Assembly (NCBI GenBank): GCA_023142215.1
Contig: JAGLJW010000022.1
Span: forward strand, 7,978-71,977
DNA length: 64,000 bases
Source of the DNA: Candidatus Parcubacteria bacterium
GTDB lineage: Bacteria; Patescibacteriota; Patescibacteriia; Patescibacteriales; UBA12075
Reading direction: 5' to 3'
The first letter of the stretch is position 1. Each line of letters starts with the position of its first letter. Position numbers and translations under genes: made by a program. The notes under the pieces were generated by a model that saw nothing but the letters and a program-made list of their open reading frames with translations, was not told where the DNA came from and did not search any database. Positions 15,718-23,732 of the stretch are shown here, piece after piece.

Positions 15718-17844
15718 TTATGTGTTATGTGTTATGTGTTTAATAAATTTCTCTTCACTTAATATCTTTATTCCTAAATTCTTTGCTTTTTCAAATTTAC
15801 TTCCAGGTTTTTCGCCAACTATAACATAATCAATTTTTTTACTCACAAGAGATGATACTTTTCCTCCTAATTCTTTTATTTTAGCTTTTGCATTGCTTCT
15901 TGTCAATTCAATTAAAGATCCTGTTAATACAAAACTTTTATTAGCAAAAAAAGAATTTGTACTTTGTGGTTTATTATTATTAATAATTAATTTAACTCCA
16001 TTTTTATCTAATTTTCGTAATATTTCAAGATTACGCTCATCACGAAACCAATCATAAATACTTTTCGCTACAATACCACCAATATCATCAATCTCTTCAA
16101 ACTTTTCAATCGTATATTCCTGAATCATCTTTAAAAATTCAGGAATTAATAATTCATTCTTAATTCCTAATTCATAATTCATAATTCTATTAGAGATAAG
16201 CATGGCTGTTTCCTCCCCAACATGTCTTATTCCTAATCCATAAATAAATCTTTCAAGCTGTATAACTTTTTTGTTCATTAAAGCATCAACTAAATTTTGA
16301 GCTGATTTTTCTGCAAATCTTTCAAGCGGTAAAAGATCATTTATTTTAAGTAAATAAAAATCACTAATGTCATTTATAAATCCTTCATTCACTAATTGCT
16401 CTACTACTTTTGGTCCGAGTCCTTCAATATCAATTGCGTTTTTACTTGTCCAATGAGATAATTTTCGTAAATTAGTTGCATAACAATTATTGTTTGTACA
16501 TCTATATGCTACTTCGCCTAAAACTTTTTCTACTGCGCTTTCACAAACAGGACATTTTTTTGGTTCTTTTATTTTTTTTTCTTGACCATTTCTAAGATTT
16601 AAAATTACTTGAATAATTTTTGGTATTACATCTCCAGCTCTTTCAACAACTACCGTATCACCAAGCCTCACATCAAGTCTATTTATTTCATCCATGTTGT
16701 GAAGAGTTGAATGACTAACCATTACACCACCAACTTTAACTGGTTCAAGCACGGCAATTGGCGTTAAAACACCTGTTCTGCCAACCTGCCACGTTACATT
16801 TTTAACACGAGTTGTTACTTGTTCAGCCGTAAATTTATAAGCCATCATAAATCGCGGACCTTTGCCAATGGAACCCAAAACATTCCACAAAGCCAAATTA
16901 TTTACCTTTACTACTAAGCCATCACATTCAAATGGTAATTTATCTCTTTTTTTATCCCAATACTTATGCATTATTTCCACTTCATTAATATTGTTACAAA
17001 ACTTATTATATTTTAAAACTTTAAATCCAAACAACTTAAGCAATTTAAATTCATCTTCGTGTTTTTTAAATTCAAAGTTGGTAATCAATGAATAAACGTA
17101 ATAATCAAGTTTTCGTTCAGCAGCAATACGAGGATTTAATTGACGAATTGTACCAGCTGCACCATTTCTCGGATTAGCTAAAACCGATTTCCCTTCTGCC
17201 TTATATTTTTTATTTAACTCTTCAAAAACTTTTTTTGTCATTATTATCTCCCCACGAAGCTCAATTTCACCATTTTCTACTGTATAAATTATTTGTTCAA
17301 TTTGTTTTTTTGTAAATCCAATATCTTCTAATTCTTTTTTTTGAGGAATTCTAAGCTTAAGCGGAATACTATCAAAAGTTCTCACATTGCTAGTTACGTT
17401 TTCTCCGGTTTTTCCATCACCGCGAGTAGCTGCCTGCTCAAGTATCCCATTACTATATTTTAGAGAAATTGCTAAACCATCTAATTTTAATTCACAAAAA
17501 TAATCAATCTTTTCATTAAGTCCTGTTGATTTTTGATTTTTGATTTTTGATATTCTTGTTTCCCATTCTATCATGTCTTTAAAATCAAATGCATCAAATA
17601 TAGACATCATCGGTTTAGAATGAATTATTTTTTCAAATTTATCAAGCGGTTTTTCAGCTATTCTTTGAGTTGGTGAATCCGATGTAATAAATTCAGGATT
17701 TTCTTTTTCCAATTTTTCAAGTTCGTTTTTAAGTGCATCAAAAACTGAATCAGCTATCTCTATTCTGTCTTGAACATGATAAATATATCTATGATGATTA
17801 ATTTCGTCTTTTAACTTTTCTATTCTGTTTTTTATTCTATCCAT
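15718..17844 (-). CDS. ligA: NAD-dependent DNA ligase LigA
   Basis: LigA seals nicks in replication and repair using NAD. The 708-residue protein has all domains in order: the Ia domain (HHRYIYHV), adenylation domain with the catalytic lysine K120 in ELKLDGL, OB fold with MAYKFTAE and QVGRTG, a four-cysteine zinc finger (CPVC ... YRCTNNNC), helix-hairpin-helix region and a C-terminal BRCT domain (~630-705). The last six codons (HITHNT) are encoded by a TGTTATG tandem repeat that has invaded the 3' end of the gene. Confidence 0.97.
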   Translation of the reverse strand: MDRIKNRIEKLKDEINHHRYIYHVQDRIEIADSVFDALKNELEKLEKENPEFITSDSPTQRIAEKPLDKFEKIIHSKPMMSIFDAFDFKDMIEWETRISKIKNQKSTGLNEKIDYFCELKLDGLAISLKYSNGILEQAATRGDGKTGENVTSNVRTFDSIPLKLRIPQKKELEDIGFTKKQIEQIIYTVENGEIELRGEIIMTKKVFEELNKKYKAEGKSVLANPRNGAAGTIRQLNPRIAAERKLDYYVYSLITNFEFKKHEDEFKLLKLFGFKVLKYNKFCNNINEVEIMHKYWDKKRDKLPFECDGLVVKVNNLALWNVLGSIGKGPRFMMAYKFTAEQVTTRVKNVTWQVGRTGVLTPIAVLEPVKVGGVMVSHSTLHNMDEINRLDVRLGDTVVVERAGDVIPKIIQVILNLRNGQEKKIKEPKKCPVCESAVEKVLGEVAYRCTNNNCYATNLRKLSHWTSKNAIDIEGLGPKVVEQLVNEGFINDISDFYLLKINDLLPLERFAEKSAQNLVDALMNKKVIQLERFIYGLGIRHVGEETAMLISNRIMNYELGIKNELLIPEFLKMIQEYTIEKFEEIDDIGGIVAKSIYDWFRDERNLEILRKLDKNGVKLIINNNKPQSTNSFFANKSFVLTGSLIELTRSNAKAKIKELGGKVSSLVSKKIDYVIVGEKPGSKFEKAKNLGIKILSEEKFIKHITHNT
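15719..15739. repeat. TGTTATG tandem repeat inside the ligA 3' end
   Basis: About three 7-bp units of the same sequence as at 15366-15414 form the final codons of ligA (HITHNT) and include part of its stop codon. This shows that the repeat is tolerated at the extreme C-terminus of an essential enzyme. Confidence 0.85.
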
Positions 17845-17951
17845 ATTTATAATATAACACTTAACTAAAACGATTTCATCCTATCATTTTATCTCGCAAA
17901 AAATAATAATTAGAAAACTTAACATTATAATTACAGTATTAATTATTTTTT

Positions 17952-18419
17952 TTATTGCCAAGACAATTCAACTGTTCTTTTAATATCATGAAATCTTCCT
18001 TTATTTATTAACGTCATAACACCACTCACTAGATTATATTTATATTCTATTTCATAATAATATTCAATATCAATACCTAATAATTGCTCAGAGTCTACAC
18101 AAGAATAAGCAGCATCACAAGCATTAACTGTTGAACTATCATTTGCATTACCAGTAAAGCAAACTTCACAATCATCAGTATTTAATATCAATGTCTCAAT
18201 AATTCCACCACTCCTTCTTGTTTCATATAAAATTTTTTCTGCTCCTGCCTCTGCTGCAAAATATGCTTTTGCTGATTCAACTTGGGTTTGACTAATTTTT
18301 ATTCCACTATTTACAATATTACTGGAAATAATAACAGCAATCAAAACGCTGAACAATAAAGTTGATACAATCATTATTGAAATACTTCCTCTATTATCTT
18401 GTACAATTTTTTTATACAT
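17952..18419 (-). CDS. PilX-like minor pilin component
   Basis: 155 residues with a short charged N-terminus (NNRG-like, here QDNRG) followed by a hydrophobic helix (~12-36) and then SAKAYFAAEAGAEKIL, the segment typical of PilX/GspK-like proteins in which a pilin helix leads into an A-E-A-G motif. Two Cys pairs (DCEVC, ACDAAYSC) suggest disulfides in the globular part. It is last of four overlapping minor-pilin genes, a position PilX-type proteins often take in H-I-J-K order. It would act in the tip or initiation complex of the pilus. Confidence 0.65.
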   Translation of the reverse strand: MYKKIVQDNRGSISIMIVSTLLFSVLIAVIISSNIVNSGIKISQTQVESAKAYFAAEAGAEKILYETRRSGGIIETLILNTDDCEVCFTGNANDSSTVNACDAAYSCVDSEQLLGIDIEYYYEIEYKYNLVSGVMTLINKGRFHDIKRTVELSWQ

Positions 18420-18430
18420 TAACTTTATAA

Positions 18431-19036
18431 TTAATATGAATAATATCTTGCCGACACTGTGGTTTGCATTGTTAATTTATTCACAAATCCACCAGTAGTT
18501 ATTTCATAATCCATTTTTATTGTTACTTTTGGTTGTACAGAATAATCAGTTGAATCAACAACTTTAAATTTTAAATCTGTTATTTTAACACTTTCTGGCA
18601 ACATTAGACCATTTGCAGAATTTGTTCCATCTTCCATAATTCTTTCAATCTTAAAATTTCCAGTATCTAAGGAATACTTCACACATTCTTTGTCTTTGTT
18701 TTTAAAATATAATTCAGTGCCAGTAACATTCCCTATATTATTATCAACATGAAACACTCTATTTGGATTAACTCCTACAGTTAAAGCATACCGCGTATCA
18801 CTACAAATATTTGTAAATCTTTTAGCCATTCTAATTTCTTTACTAATAACCTCAAAAAGATATCTAATACTTTCCTGTCCATTTTGTCCTCCAATAATTT
18901 TTTTTTGTCCTATTAATACTTGTTGAAATATTAAGGATGATAAAGTAATAACCACAACAAAAATAGATAAGGCTACAATTATCTCAGTAATAGAATATCC
19001 TAATTGATTTTTTATTTCTCTCATGTTTATTTCCAA
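18431..19036 (-). CDS. Prepilin-type minor pilin (PilW/GspJ-like)
   Basis: 201 residues starting with a type III-like leader ending in LGYSITEIIVALSIFVVVI: Gly at -1, an aromatic at +1, and Glu at +5 of the mature helix, as required for cleavage by prepilin peptidase. The helix continues through position ~35 and is followed by a long beta-rich domain. An internal ATG three codons in (MREIKNQ) is an alternative start. It overlaps the 19027-19587 gene by 10 bases, and belongs to the minor-pilin set that primes pilus assembly. Confidence 0.75.
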   Translation of the reverse strand: MEINMREIKNQLGYSITEIIVALSIFVVVITLSSLIFQQVLIGQKKIIGGQNGQESIRYLFEVISKEIRMAKRFTNICSDTRYALTVGVNPNRVFHVDNNIGNVTGTELYFKNKDKECVKYSLDTGNFKIERIMEDGTNSANGLMLPESVKITDLKFKVVDSTDYSVQPKVTIKMDYEITTGGFVNKLTMQTTVSARYYSY

Positions 19037-19587
19037 TTAAACAACATTGTTTTTATTGTATAATTATGAATTATATTATTTTGCGTCCATTGTACTTCTG
19101 ATGTTAATTTTAAACTTTCTTCATCACCATCACCTTCAATATCATTTTCCAAAACAGTGATTAATCTTGAAAATGGTGTTGTTGTACCAGTATTATCATG
19201 ATTATAAAAACCATTTTTTATATACAATTTAGCACCTGAAGCATTTATAATATTTACACTACCGTCAATTCCTATCTCTTGAATTATATAATTGTTACCA
19301 TTTGCAACTTGTAAAATATCATCTGCACCACCAGAAACTGTTCCTTCCCGCCAATCATTATCATCAATCCAATTCTGGTCTCTAATATTTCTAAGCAATT
19401 CAACTCCTTCCTGTGCTAGCATTGAAGCTATTAATTTATTTTTTGTATAATTTTGTATTTGGATGTTTTGAATTAATAGACTAGATAATCCAACTACTCC
19501 AATTGCAAGGATAGACAAAGCAAAAAGCACTTCAATTATTGAAAAACCTTCTTGCTTTGAATTAAACTGGAAAAATTTACTCAACAT
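19027..19587 (-). CDS. Prepilin-type minor pilin (PilV/GspI-like)
   Basis: 186 residues with the leader/helix EGFSIIEVLFALSILAIGVVGLSSLLIQ region: Gly -1, Phe +1, Glu +5, then the IGVVGL sequence that is frequent in PilV/GspI proteins. The segment ASMLAQEGVELLRNIRDQNW also fits this group. It overlaps the genes on both sides (11 and 10 bases), so the four minor-pilin genes are translationally linked. Confidence 0.75.
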   Translation of the reverse strand: MLSKFFQFNSKQEGFSIIEVLFALSILAIGVVGLSSLLIQNIQIQNYTKNKLIASMLAQEGVELLRNIRDQNWIDDNDWREGTVSGGADDILQVANGNNYIIQEIGIDGSVNIINASGAKLYIKNGFYNHDNTGTTTPFSRLITVLENDIEGDGDEESLKLTSEVQWTQNNIIHNYTIKTMLFNWK

Positions 19588-20200
19588 CTATTAAGCCAAA
19601 ATTATTAAACTTGATTATTTTAATTTCACCTTTTGTATTTTGAATTTCAACATTTGAAAAATTTGGTGTAGTATTTGCCGTAGCACTACAATTTGTACTA
19701 CCTGTCACAATAACTTTAGGCACTGGTGGTTTATAAACTAATGATGTTTCATCACAATTTTGATTAGCAACCATGCTAGCACCTACTGGATACCAATTAT
19801 TTTTTACGATAATTCCTTTCGGTAATATTATCAATTCATAATCTTCATCACCATCACTACCATCACCGTCACCATCACCATCGTAAGTACCATTATCATT
19901 CATGTCAGCAAAAATAATTAATTTATTATTATTTGTAATATCAAAATAAATACCCCATCCACCATCTGGAATATTGCCAGAAACATCCTCTTTGGAAGCT
20001 AAAGCATAATTCTGCACTCTTCTGATATTACTCACTATCTCTTGAGTTGCCATATTTAAATTAGCACTTTTCCTATACTGATTATAATTTATTAAAAAAA
20101 CAGAAGTAATCACGACTATAACACCAACACTTACCAGTAGCTCAACAAGCGTAAAACCTCCTTTTTGTGTTATTAATTTGTACTTATTATAATTTTTCAT
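19577..20200 (-). CDS. Prepilin-type minor pilin (FimT/GspH-like)
   Basis: 207 residues with the cleavage site GGFTLVELLVSVGVIVVIT (Gly -1, Phe +1, Glu +5) and, after the helix, NIRRVQNYALASKE, the pattern of FimT/GspH proteins. The globular part contains an Asp/Gly-rich run (DGDGDGSDGDED, ~108-119) that looks able to bind calcium. It immediately follows pilD; the end of pilD and this start share a base. Confidence 0.75.
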   Translation of the reverse strand: MKNYNKYKLITQKGGFTLVELLVSVGVIVVITSVFLINYNQYRKSANLNMATQEIVSNIRRVQNYALASKEDVSGNIPDGGWGIYFDITNNNKLIIFADMNDNGTYDGDGDGDGSDGDEDYELIILPKGIIVKNNWYPVGASMVANQNCDETSLVYKPPVPKVIVTGSTNCSATANTTPNFSNVEIQNTKGEIKIIKFNNFGLIDVE

Positions 20201-21015
20201 TAATAAAGAAGATTAAAATACCAATTACTTATTCTTTCTCCCCAAAATAAAGTAATTATTGCTGAAGTTGTTAAAAAAATTCCCATTGGAACTTTAGAGC
20301 CCCATTCTTTTTTCTGCTTAATAATTAAACTGATCCCTATTATCGAACCCAAAATATAAGCTATTATTAAAGCAATGATAATATTCGGCCAACCCAAAAT
20401 AATACCTAGTAAAAAACCAAGACGAATATCTCCTCCGCCAATCCATCTCCCATTAGAAATAATAAATTGAATTAGAAAGAAACCTCCACCAACAGTTGCA
20501 GCAAGTAACATTCCACTCCAGCTCACACCAAGAATTAAATTACTTATAAATATAATGAAAATTGCAGGTAATGTAATTTTATCTAAAATTAGATACCACC
20601 GAAGATCATAAACAAAAATAATAATTAATATTGAAATAACAAAAAAATCTCTAAACATATAACTCATAGCCTGTAACTCATAACATTCATTCGTATTAAA
20701 ATAAAAAGAAACTGCAAATAACAAAGCTGTTACAAATTCAACTATTGGATATTGCATTGAAATATTCGTTTTACAATTTCGGCATTTTGCTTTTAAAATA
20801 ATATAGCTAATTAGTGGAATATTATCATACCAAACAATTTTTTTGTTACATTTGCAACAATGTGATCTATTCCATAATCCTTCACCAGTATGTAATCGCC
20901 AAATTAAACAATTTAAAAAAGAACCTATTATTAGGCCAAAGATAAAAATATAACATAAAAGTAATATTTGCATAAAATTATTAGAACTGTCACCGAACAT
21001 CACATTACATTCCAC
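20200..21015 (-). CDS. pilD: Prepilin peptidase / N-methyltransferase (A24 family)
   Basis: PilD cleaves the leader of all the prepilins in this cluster and methylates the new N-terminus. The 271-residue protein is highly hydrophobic (about eight membrane segments). It has the N-terminal methylase-type zinc tetrad (CCKCNKK ... CRNCKTN), the first catalytic Asp in VYDLRWYLI, and the second in GGGDIRLGF, the two aspartates of this protease family. The start overlaps the end of the 21005-21439 pilin gene by 11 bases; the internal ATG six codons in is an alternative. Confidence 0.93.
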   Translation of the reverse strand: MECNVMFGDSSNNFMQILLLCYIFIFGLIIGSFLNCLIWRLHTGEGLWNRSHCCKCNKKIVWYDNIPLISYIILKAKCRNCKTNISMQYPIVEFVTALLFAVSFYFNTNECYELQAMSYMFRDFFVISILIIIFVYDLRWYLILDKITLPAIFIIFISNLILGVSWSGMLLAATVGGGFFLIQFIISNGRWIGGGDIRLGFLLGIILGWPNIIIALIIAYILGSIIGISLIIKQKKEWGSKVPMGIFLTTSAIITLFWGERISNWYFNLLY

Positions 21016-21439
21016 TTGGAGTCGCTATATGAGCACCTTTATTTAATCCTGAAGAATTTCCTTCAAGTGAATATTTTATTTCATACCAAGTCGCATTATC
21101 TTGCCCTAAAGCACATCTGTATTCACCAGAGCCTATGCATGGTATATAATAATAAGCTGAACCATTTGGATCTGAAGGCACATTTGCTAAATAAACTGCA
21201 CCATCACACTCATGACCGCTGATACTATTGCCAGCATTAACAGCAATAGGATATTTATTACAATTATAATAATAAAGTGATAAAGCACTTTTGATTATAG
21301 AAATATCAGCCACACGCTTCATGTCTCTAGTATCTCTTCTGGCATTATTTAAAGCAACAACAGCAAAAGCTGCTATTATTCCAAAAATGGACAAAGCTAC
21401 CAATAATTCCATTAAAGTAAAACCTGCTTGTTTTTTCAT
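21005..21439 (-). CDS. Prepilin-type pseudopilin
   Basis: 144 residues with the prepilin site AGFTLMELLVALSIFGIIAAF (Gly -1, Phe +1, Glu +5) and the ARRDTRDMKRVADISIIKSAL segment typical of CPR pseudopilins related to GspG. A four-Cys globular part (C58, C74, C100, C108 approximately) could form two disulfides. It is read toward pilD, with which it overlaps. It may be a second pilin subunit, less abundant than the 21672-22229 product, which has its own promoter. Confidence 0.8.
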   Translation of the reverse strand: MKKQAGFTLMELLVALSIFGIIAAFAVVALNNARRDTRDMKRVADISIIKSALSLYYYNCNKYPIAVNAGNSISGHECDGAVYLANVPSDPNGSAYYYIPCIGSGEYRCALGQDNATWYEIKYSLEGNSSGLNKGAHIATPSGM

Positions 21440-21486
21440 AGAAATATATTCAAATTGATAATATTACTTTTATTATATCAAATATT

Positions 21487-21597
21487 TCAATTAATTAAAA
21501 GACCCCTAAATACCATCATAATTGATAAAACACCAATAACAGCTAACAATTAATAATTTAAAACCGTAAAACCTTTTTGTTTATAATTTTCTTTCAT
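21487..21597 (-). pseudogene. Remnant of a prepilin N-terminal helix
   Basis: On the minus strand an ATG at 21597 begins MKENYKQKGFTVLNY, then an in-frame TAA, then LLAVIGVLSIMMVF and a TGA at 21487-21489. This aligns with the leader and first helix of the neighbouring pilin (KGFTLIELLVVIAIIGVLS), with the Glu +5 lost and the whole globular domain missing. It is a decayed duplicate pilin gene lying between the major pilin and the pseudopilin. Confidence 0.75.
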
Positions 21598-21626
21598 ATT
21601 TATATTATAACATAATTTTTTATATT

Positions 21627-21660
21627 AAAAAACACAGTCCTCTCTCAAGAACTGTGTTTT
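21627..21660 (-). terminator. Intrinsic terminator after the major pilin gene
   Basis: On the minus strand AAAACACAGT and ACTGTGTTTT form a perfect 10-bp stem with a 12-base loop, followed by TTTTTT. It begins 12 bases after the pilin stop codon at 21672, so a monocistronic pilin transcript would end here, separating it from the genes downstream. Confidence 0.85.
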
Positions 21661-21671
21661 GTATAAAAAAA

Positions 21672-22229
21672 CTATAACGATGTTCCTAGACAAAAAGTTG
21701 GTCCATTAACACCATCAACATCACCAGCAATAGCATCAGTACAATTAACAACTGCACTTGGAATAGCACCGTCGCTGCAAACACACTCAGCAACAACATA
21801 ACTAGTAGTAACTCCGTCCATATCTCCCTCAAAAGTTTTAGCAGTTGCTTCTGCAACCGCTGCTATTAAATAATCAGCAGTCGTACCATCTCTACAATAA
21901 CAAAATCTTCTATTAGCATCTCCAGATGGATCATCAGGCATACCACCTTGGATATAACTTCCAATAAGTGCTTGCAAGGATGTTCCAACGGTACCATCAC
22001 CCCAATCATCACCCAATGTAATAGTAATAGCTGGTGGATTACCAGTATCAGCAATATACATTTCAACAGCTGTTCTGATTGAATTTACAGCTGTAATTCT
22101 CTTAGTATCTCTAGCCTTTTCTTGAGCAGATCTAACATTAATAATCGCCATAGTTGATAAAACACCGATAATAGCAATTACAACTAATAATTCAATCAAA
22201 GTAAAACCTTTATTATTAAATTTTTTCAT
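21672..22229 (-). CDS. Type IV pilin, probable major subunit
   Basis: 185 residues with a short leader MKKFNNKG and helix FTLIELLVVIAIIGVLSTM (Gly -1, Phe +1, Glu +5), then the pseudopilin-like INVRSAQEKARDTKRITAVNSIRTAVEMY. The C-terminal domain is acidic and Cys-containing (six cysteines). I call it the major subunit because it alone has a dedicated extended -10 promoter (22408-22416), a good ribosome site (AGAAAGGA about 12 bases before the start), a long leader and a strong terminator immediately after it, as expected for a highly expressed structural gene. Confidence 0.8.
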   Translation of the reverse strand: MKKFNNKGFTLIELLVVIAIIGVLSTMAIINVRSAQEKARDTKRITAVNSIRTAVEMYIADTGNPPAITITLGDDWGDGTVGTSLQALIGSYIQGGMPDDPSGDANRRFCYCRDGTTADYLIAAVAEATAKTFEGDMDGVTTSYVVAECVCSDGAIPSAVVNCTDAIAGDVDGVNGPTFCLGTSL

Positions 22230-22318
22230 TCATTTTTCACCATCCTTTCTATTATTTCATAATTCTTTTTGGCTTAATTCTAGAAATTAAAACAACAAGA
22301 AATGTGAGAAATCAATTA

Positions 22319-22390
22319 AAAATTAAAATATAAACCTCAACAATTAGATATTTCAAAAATACTATTTTTTAATTTTTATATTTTAATTTT
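22319..22390. repeat. 16-bp perfect inverted repeat in the pilin leader
   Basis: AAAATTAAAATATAAA at 22319-22334 is exactly complementary to 22375-22390, with 40 bases between. It falls in the ~170-base untranslated leader between the pilin promoter and start codon, so the mRNA could fold into a long A/U stem ahead of the ribosome site. Confidence 0.6.
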
Positions 22391-22407
22391 CAAACTTAGT
22401 TATCCAC

Positions 22408-22416
22408 ATTATACCA
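22408..22416 (-). promoter_or_regulatory. Extended -10 promoter of the major pilin
   Basis: On the minus strand TGGTATAAT (TG-N-TATAAT) lies 27 bases past the pilC stop and predicts a transcript starting near 22401, about 170 bases before the pilin ATG. No good -35 box is visible at 17 bases, consistent with an extended -10 type. A perfect DnaA-box 9-mer (TTATCCACA, plus strand 22400-22408) overlaps the -10/+1 region; this may be chance. Confidence 0.55.
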
Positions 22417-22442
22417 TGAATTGACAAAAGTTTAAAATTAAA

Positions 22443-23648
22443 TTAAAAACTTTGTGTTACTTGAAGCATTGGCATAAAAATTGAAGCTACCATAAAACCA
22501 ACACTAAGACCCATTACAATCATAATAACTGGCTCCATTAAACTCATTAAATTATCAGTAATATTGTTAATTTCACGAGAATAAAAATCTGTAATTCTCC
22601 CTAATACAGTATCTAATCTACCTGTTTTTTCACCGACACCTATCATGTGCGAAACCATTCTTGGAACTTCTTTGTGGTCAATGAACACACTAGAGATTGA
22701 AGCACCATCTTCAATTTTAGTTCTAGTTTCTAGAATAATTGTTCTGTAAACATCATTACTCACTACATCACCAGCAATACCTAATGCCTTATTAATTGTT
22801 ACTCCACCAACTAAAAGAGTTGACATTGAACGAGTAAATCTGACTAAATAAATTCTGCTAAAAAGCTTTCCGAAAATTGGTAATTTTAATAAAACATGAT
22901 CACAAATTTTTCTCCCCGTTGGTGATTTAAAAAACATTCTCGTTAAAACAATAACAGCAACAACCACAACTAACACTAACCACCAAAAAGCTATCAAAAA
23001 GTCTGAAGCTGCTACCATTATTTTAGTTGTTATCGGTAACTCTGCCCCATTTAAATCAAGCATTTTTGTGAGCTCAGGAACTACAAAAATCATCATTAAT
23101 ACTCCAATTATTAACATGGCTACAATTACAAAAATCGGATAAATCATAGCACCTTTAATCTTACTAGTCATGTCGTAATCTTTTTCGAGCTCATCAGCTA
23201 AATAATTTAAAACTTCATCCAACTTACCAGACGTTTCACCAGATCTAACAATACTTATATAAAAACTAGAAAAAATATCTTTCTTTTTCTCTAAAGCATC
23301 AGACAATCGTTCACCATTATCAACATCATCTGCAATCTCAAGAATAATCATTTTAAACTTTTTATTATCTGTTTGTTCAACTAAAAGACGTAAAGCATTT
23401 ACTAAAGCAACACTAGCAGAAATCAAAACAGAAAATTGTCTAGTAAAAATTACAAGCTCTTTTGTACCAACTCTTTGTAAAAATAAATCAATATTTTTTA
23501 TTCCTCTATGTTTCTGCTCCACTAAAGAAATGACTACTAAACCTTTTTCACGAATTACATCCGCTGCAATAGCTTCTGAATTAGCTTCTACGAATCCAGA
23601 AATTGATTTATTTTTATCTTTTAGTGCTTTATATTTATAAATTGGCAT
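22443..23648 (-). CDS. pilC: Type IV pilus inner-membrane platform protein PilC
   Basis: PilC is the membrane platform on which PilB and PilT ATPases act. The 401-residue protein contains two T2SSF domains: the first with FTRQFSVLISASVALVNALR and GKLDEVLNYLADELE, the second with VRFTRSMSTLLVGGVTINKAL and TGRLDTVLGRITDFY. It has three membrane helices (~170-195, ~215-240, ~370-395) and ends in PMLQVTQSF. Length and motif spacing are standard for the family. It is downstream of the pilT-like gene with an 84-base gap holding a small inverted repeat. Confidence 0.95.
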   Translation of the reverse strand: MPIYKYKALKDKNKSISGFVEANSEAIAADVIREKGLVVISLVEQKHRGIKNIDLFLQRVGTKELVIFTRQFSVLISASVALVNALRLLVEQTDNKKFKMIILEIADDVDNGERLSDALEKKKDIFSSFYISIVRSGETSGKLDEVLNYLADELEKDYDMTSKIKGAMIYPIFVIVAMLIIGVLMMIFVVPELTKMLDLNGAELPITTKIMVAASDFLIAFWWLVLVVVVAVIVLTRMFFKSPTGRKICDHVLLKLPIFGKLFSRIYLVRFTRSMSTLLVGGVTINKALGIAGDVVSNDVYRTIILETRTKIEDGASISSVFIDHKEVPRMVSHMIGVGEKTGRLDTVLGRITDFYSREINNITDNLMSLMEPVIMIVMGLSVGFMVASIFMPMLQVTQSF

Positions 23649-23661
23649 TGAATCACAAAAT

Positions 23662-23716
23662 TGTCATTTCTAATTGAATTCAGGATAAACTTAGTGTTTA
23701 TTCCTCGCAATGACAA
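23662..23716. repeat. Short palindromic element between pilT-like and pilC
   Basis: TTGTCATT at the left end is matched by AATGACAA at the right end of a 55-base stretch, with partial internal complementarity (AATAAACACTAAGTTTA-type). The TGTCAT/ATGACA ends are shared with the 100-bp elements at 33037 and 41643, so it may be a small relative. Confidence 0.4.
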
Positions 23717-23732
23717 AGATTATATATTAAAT

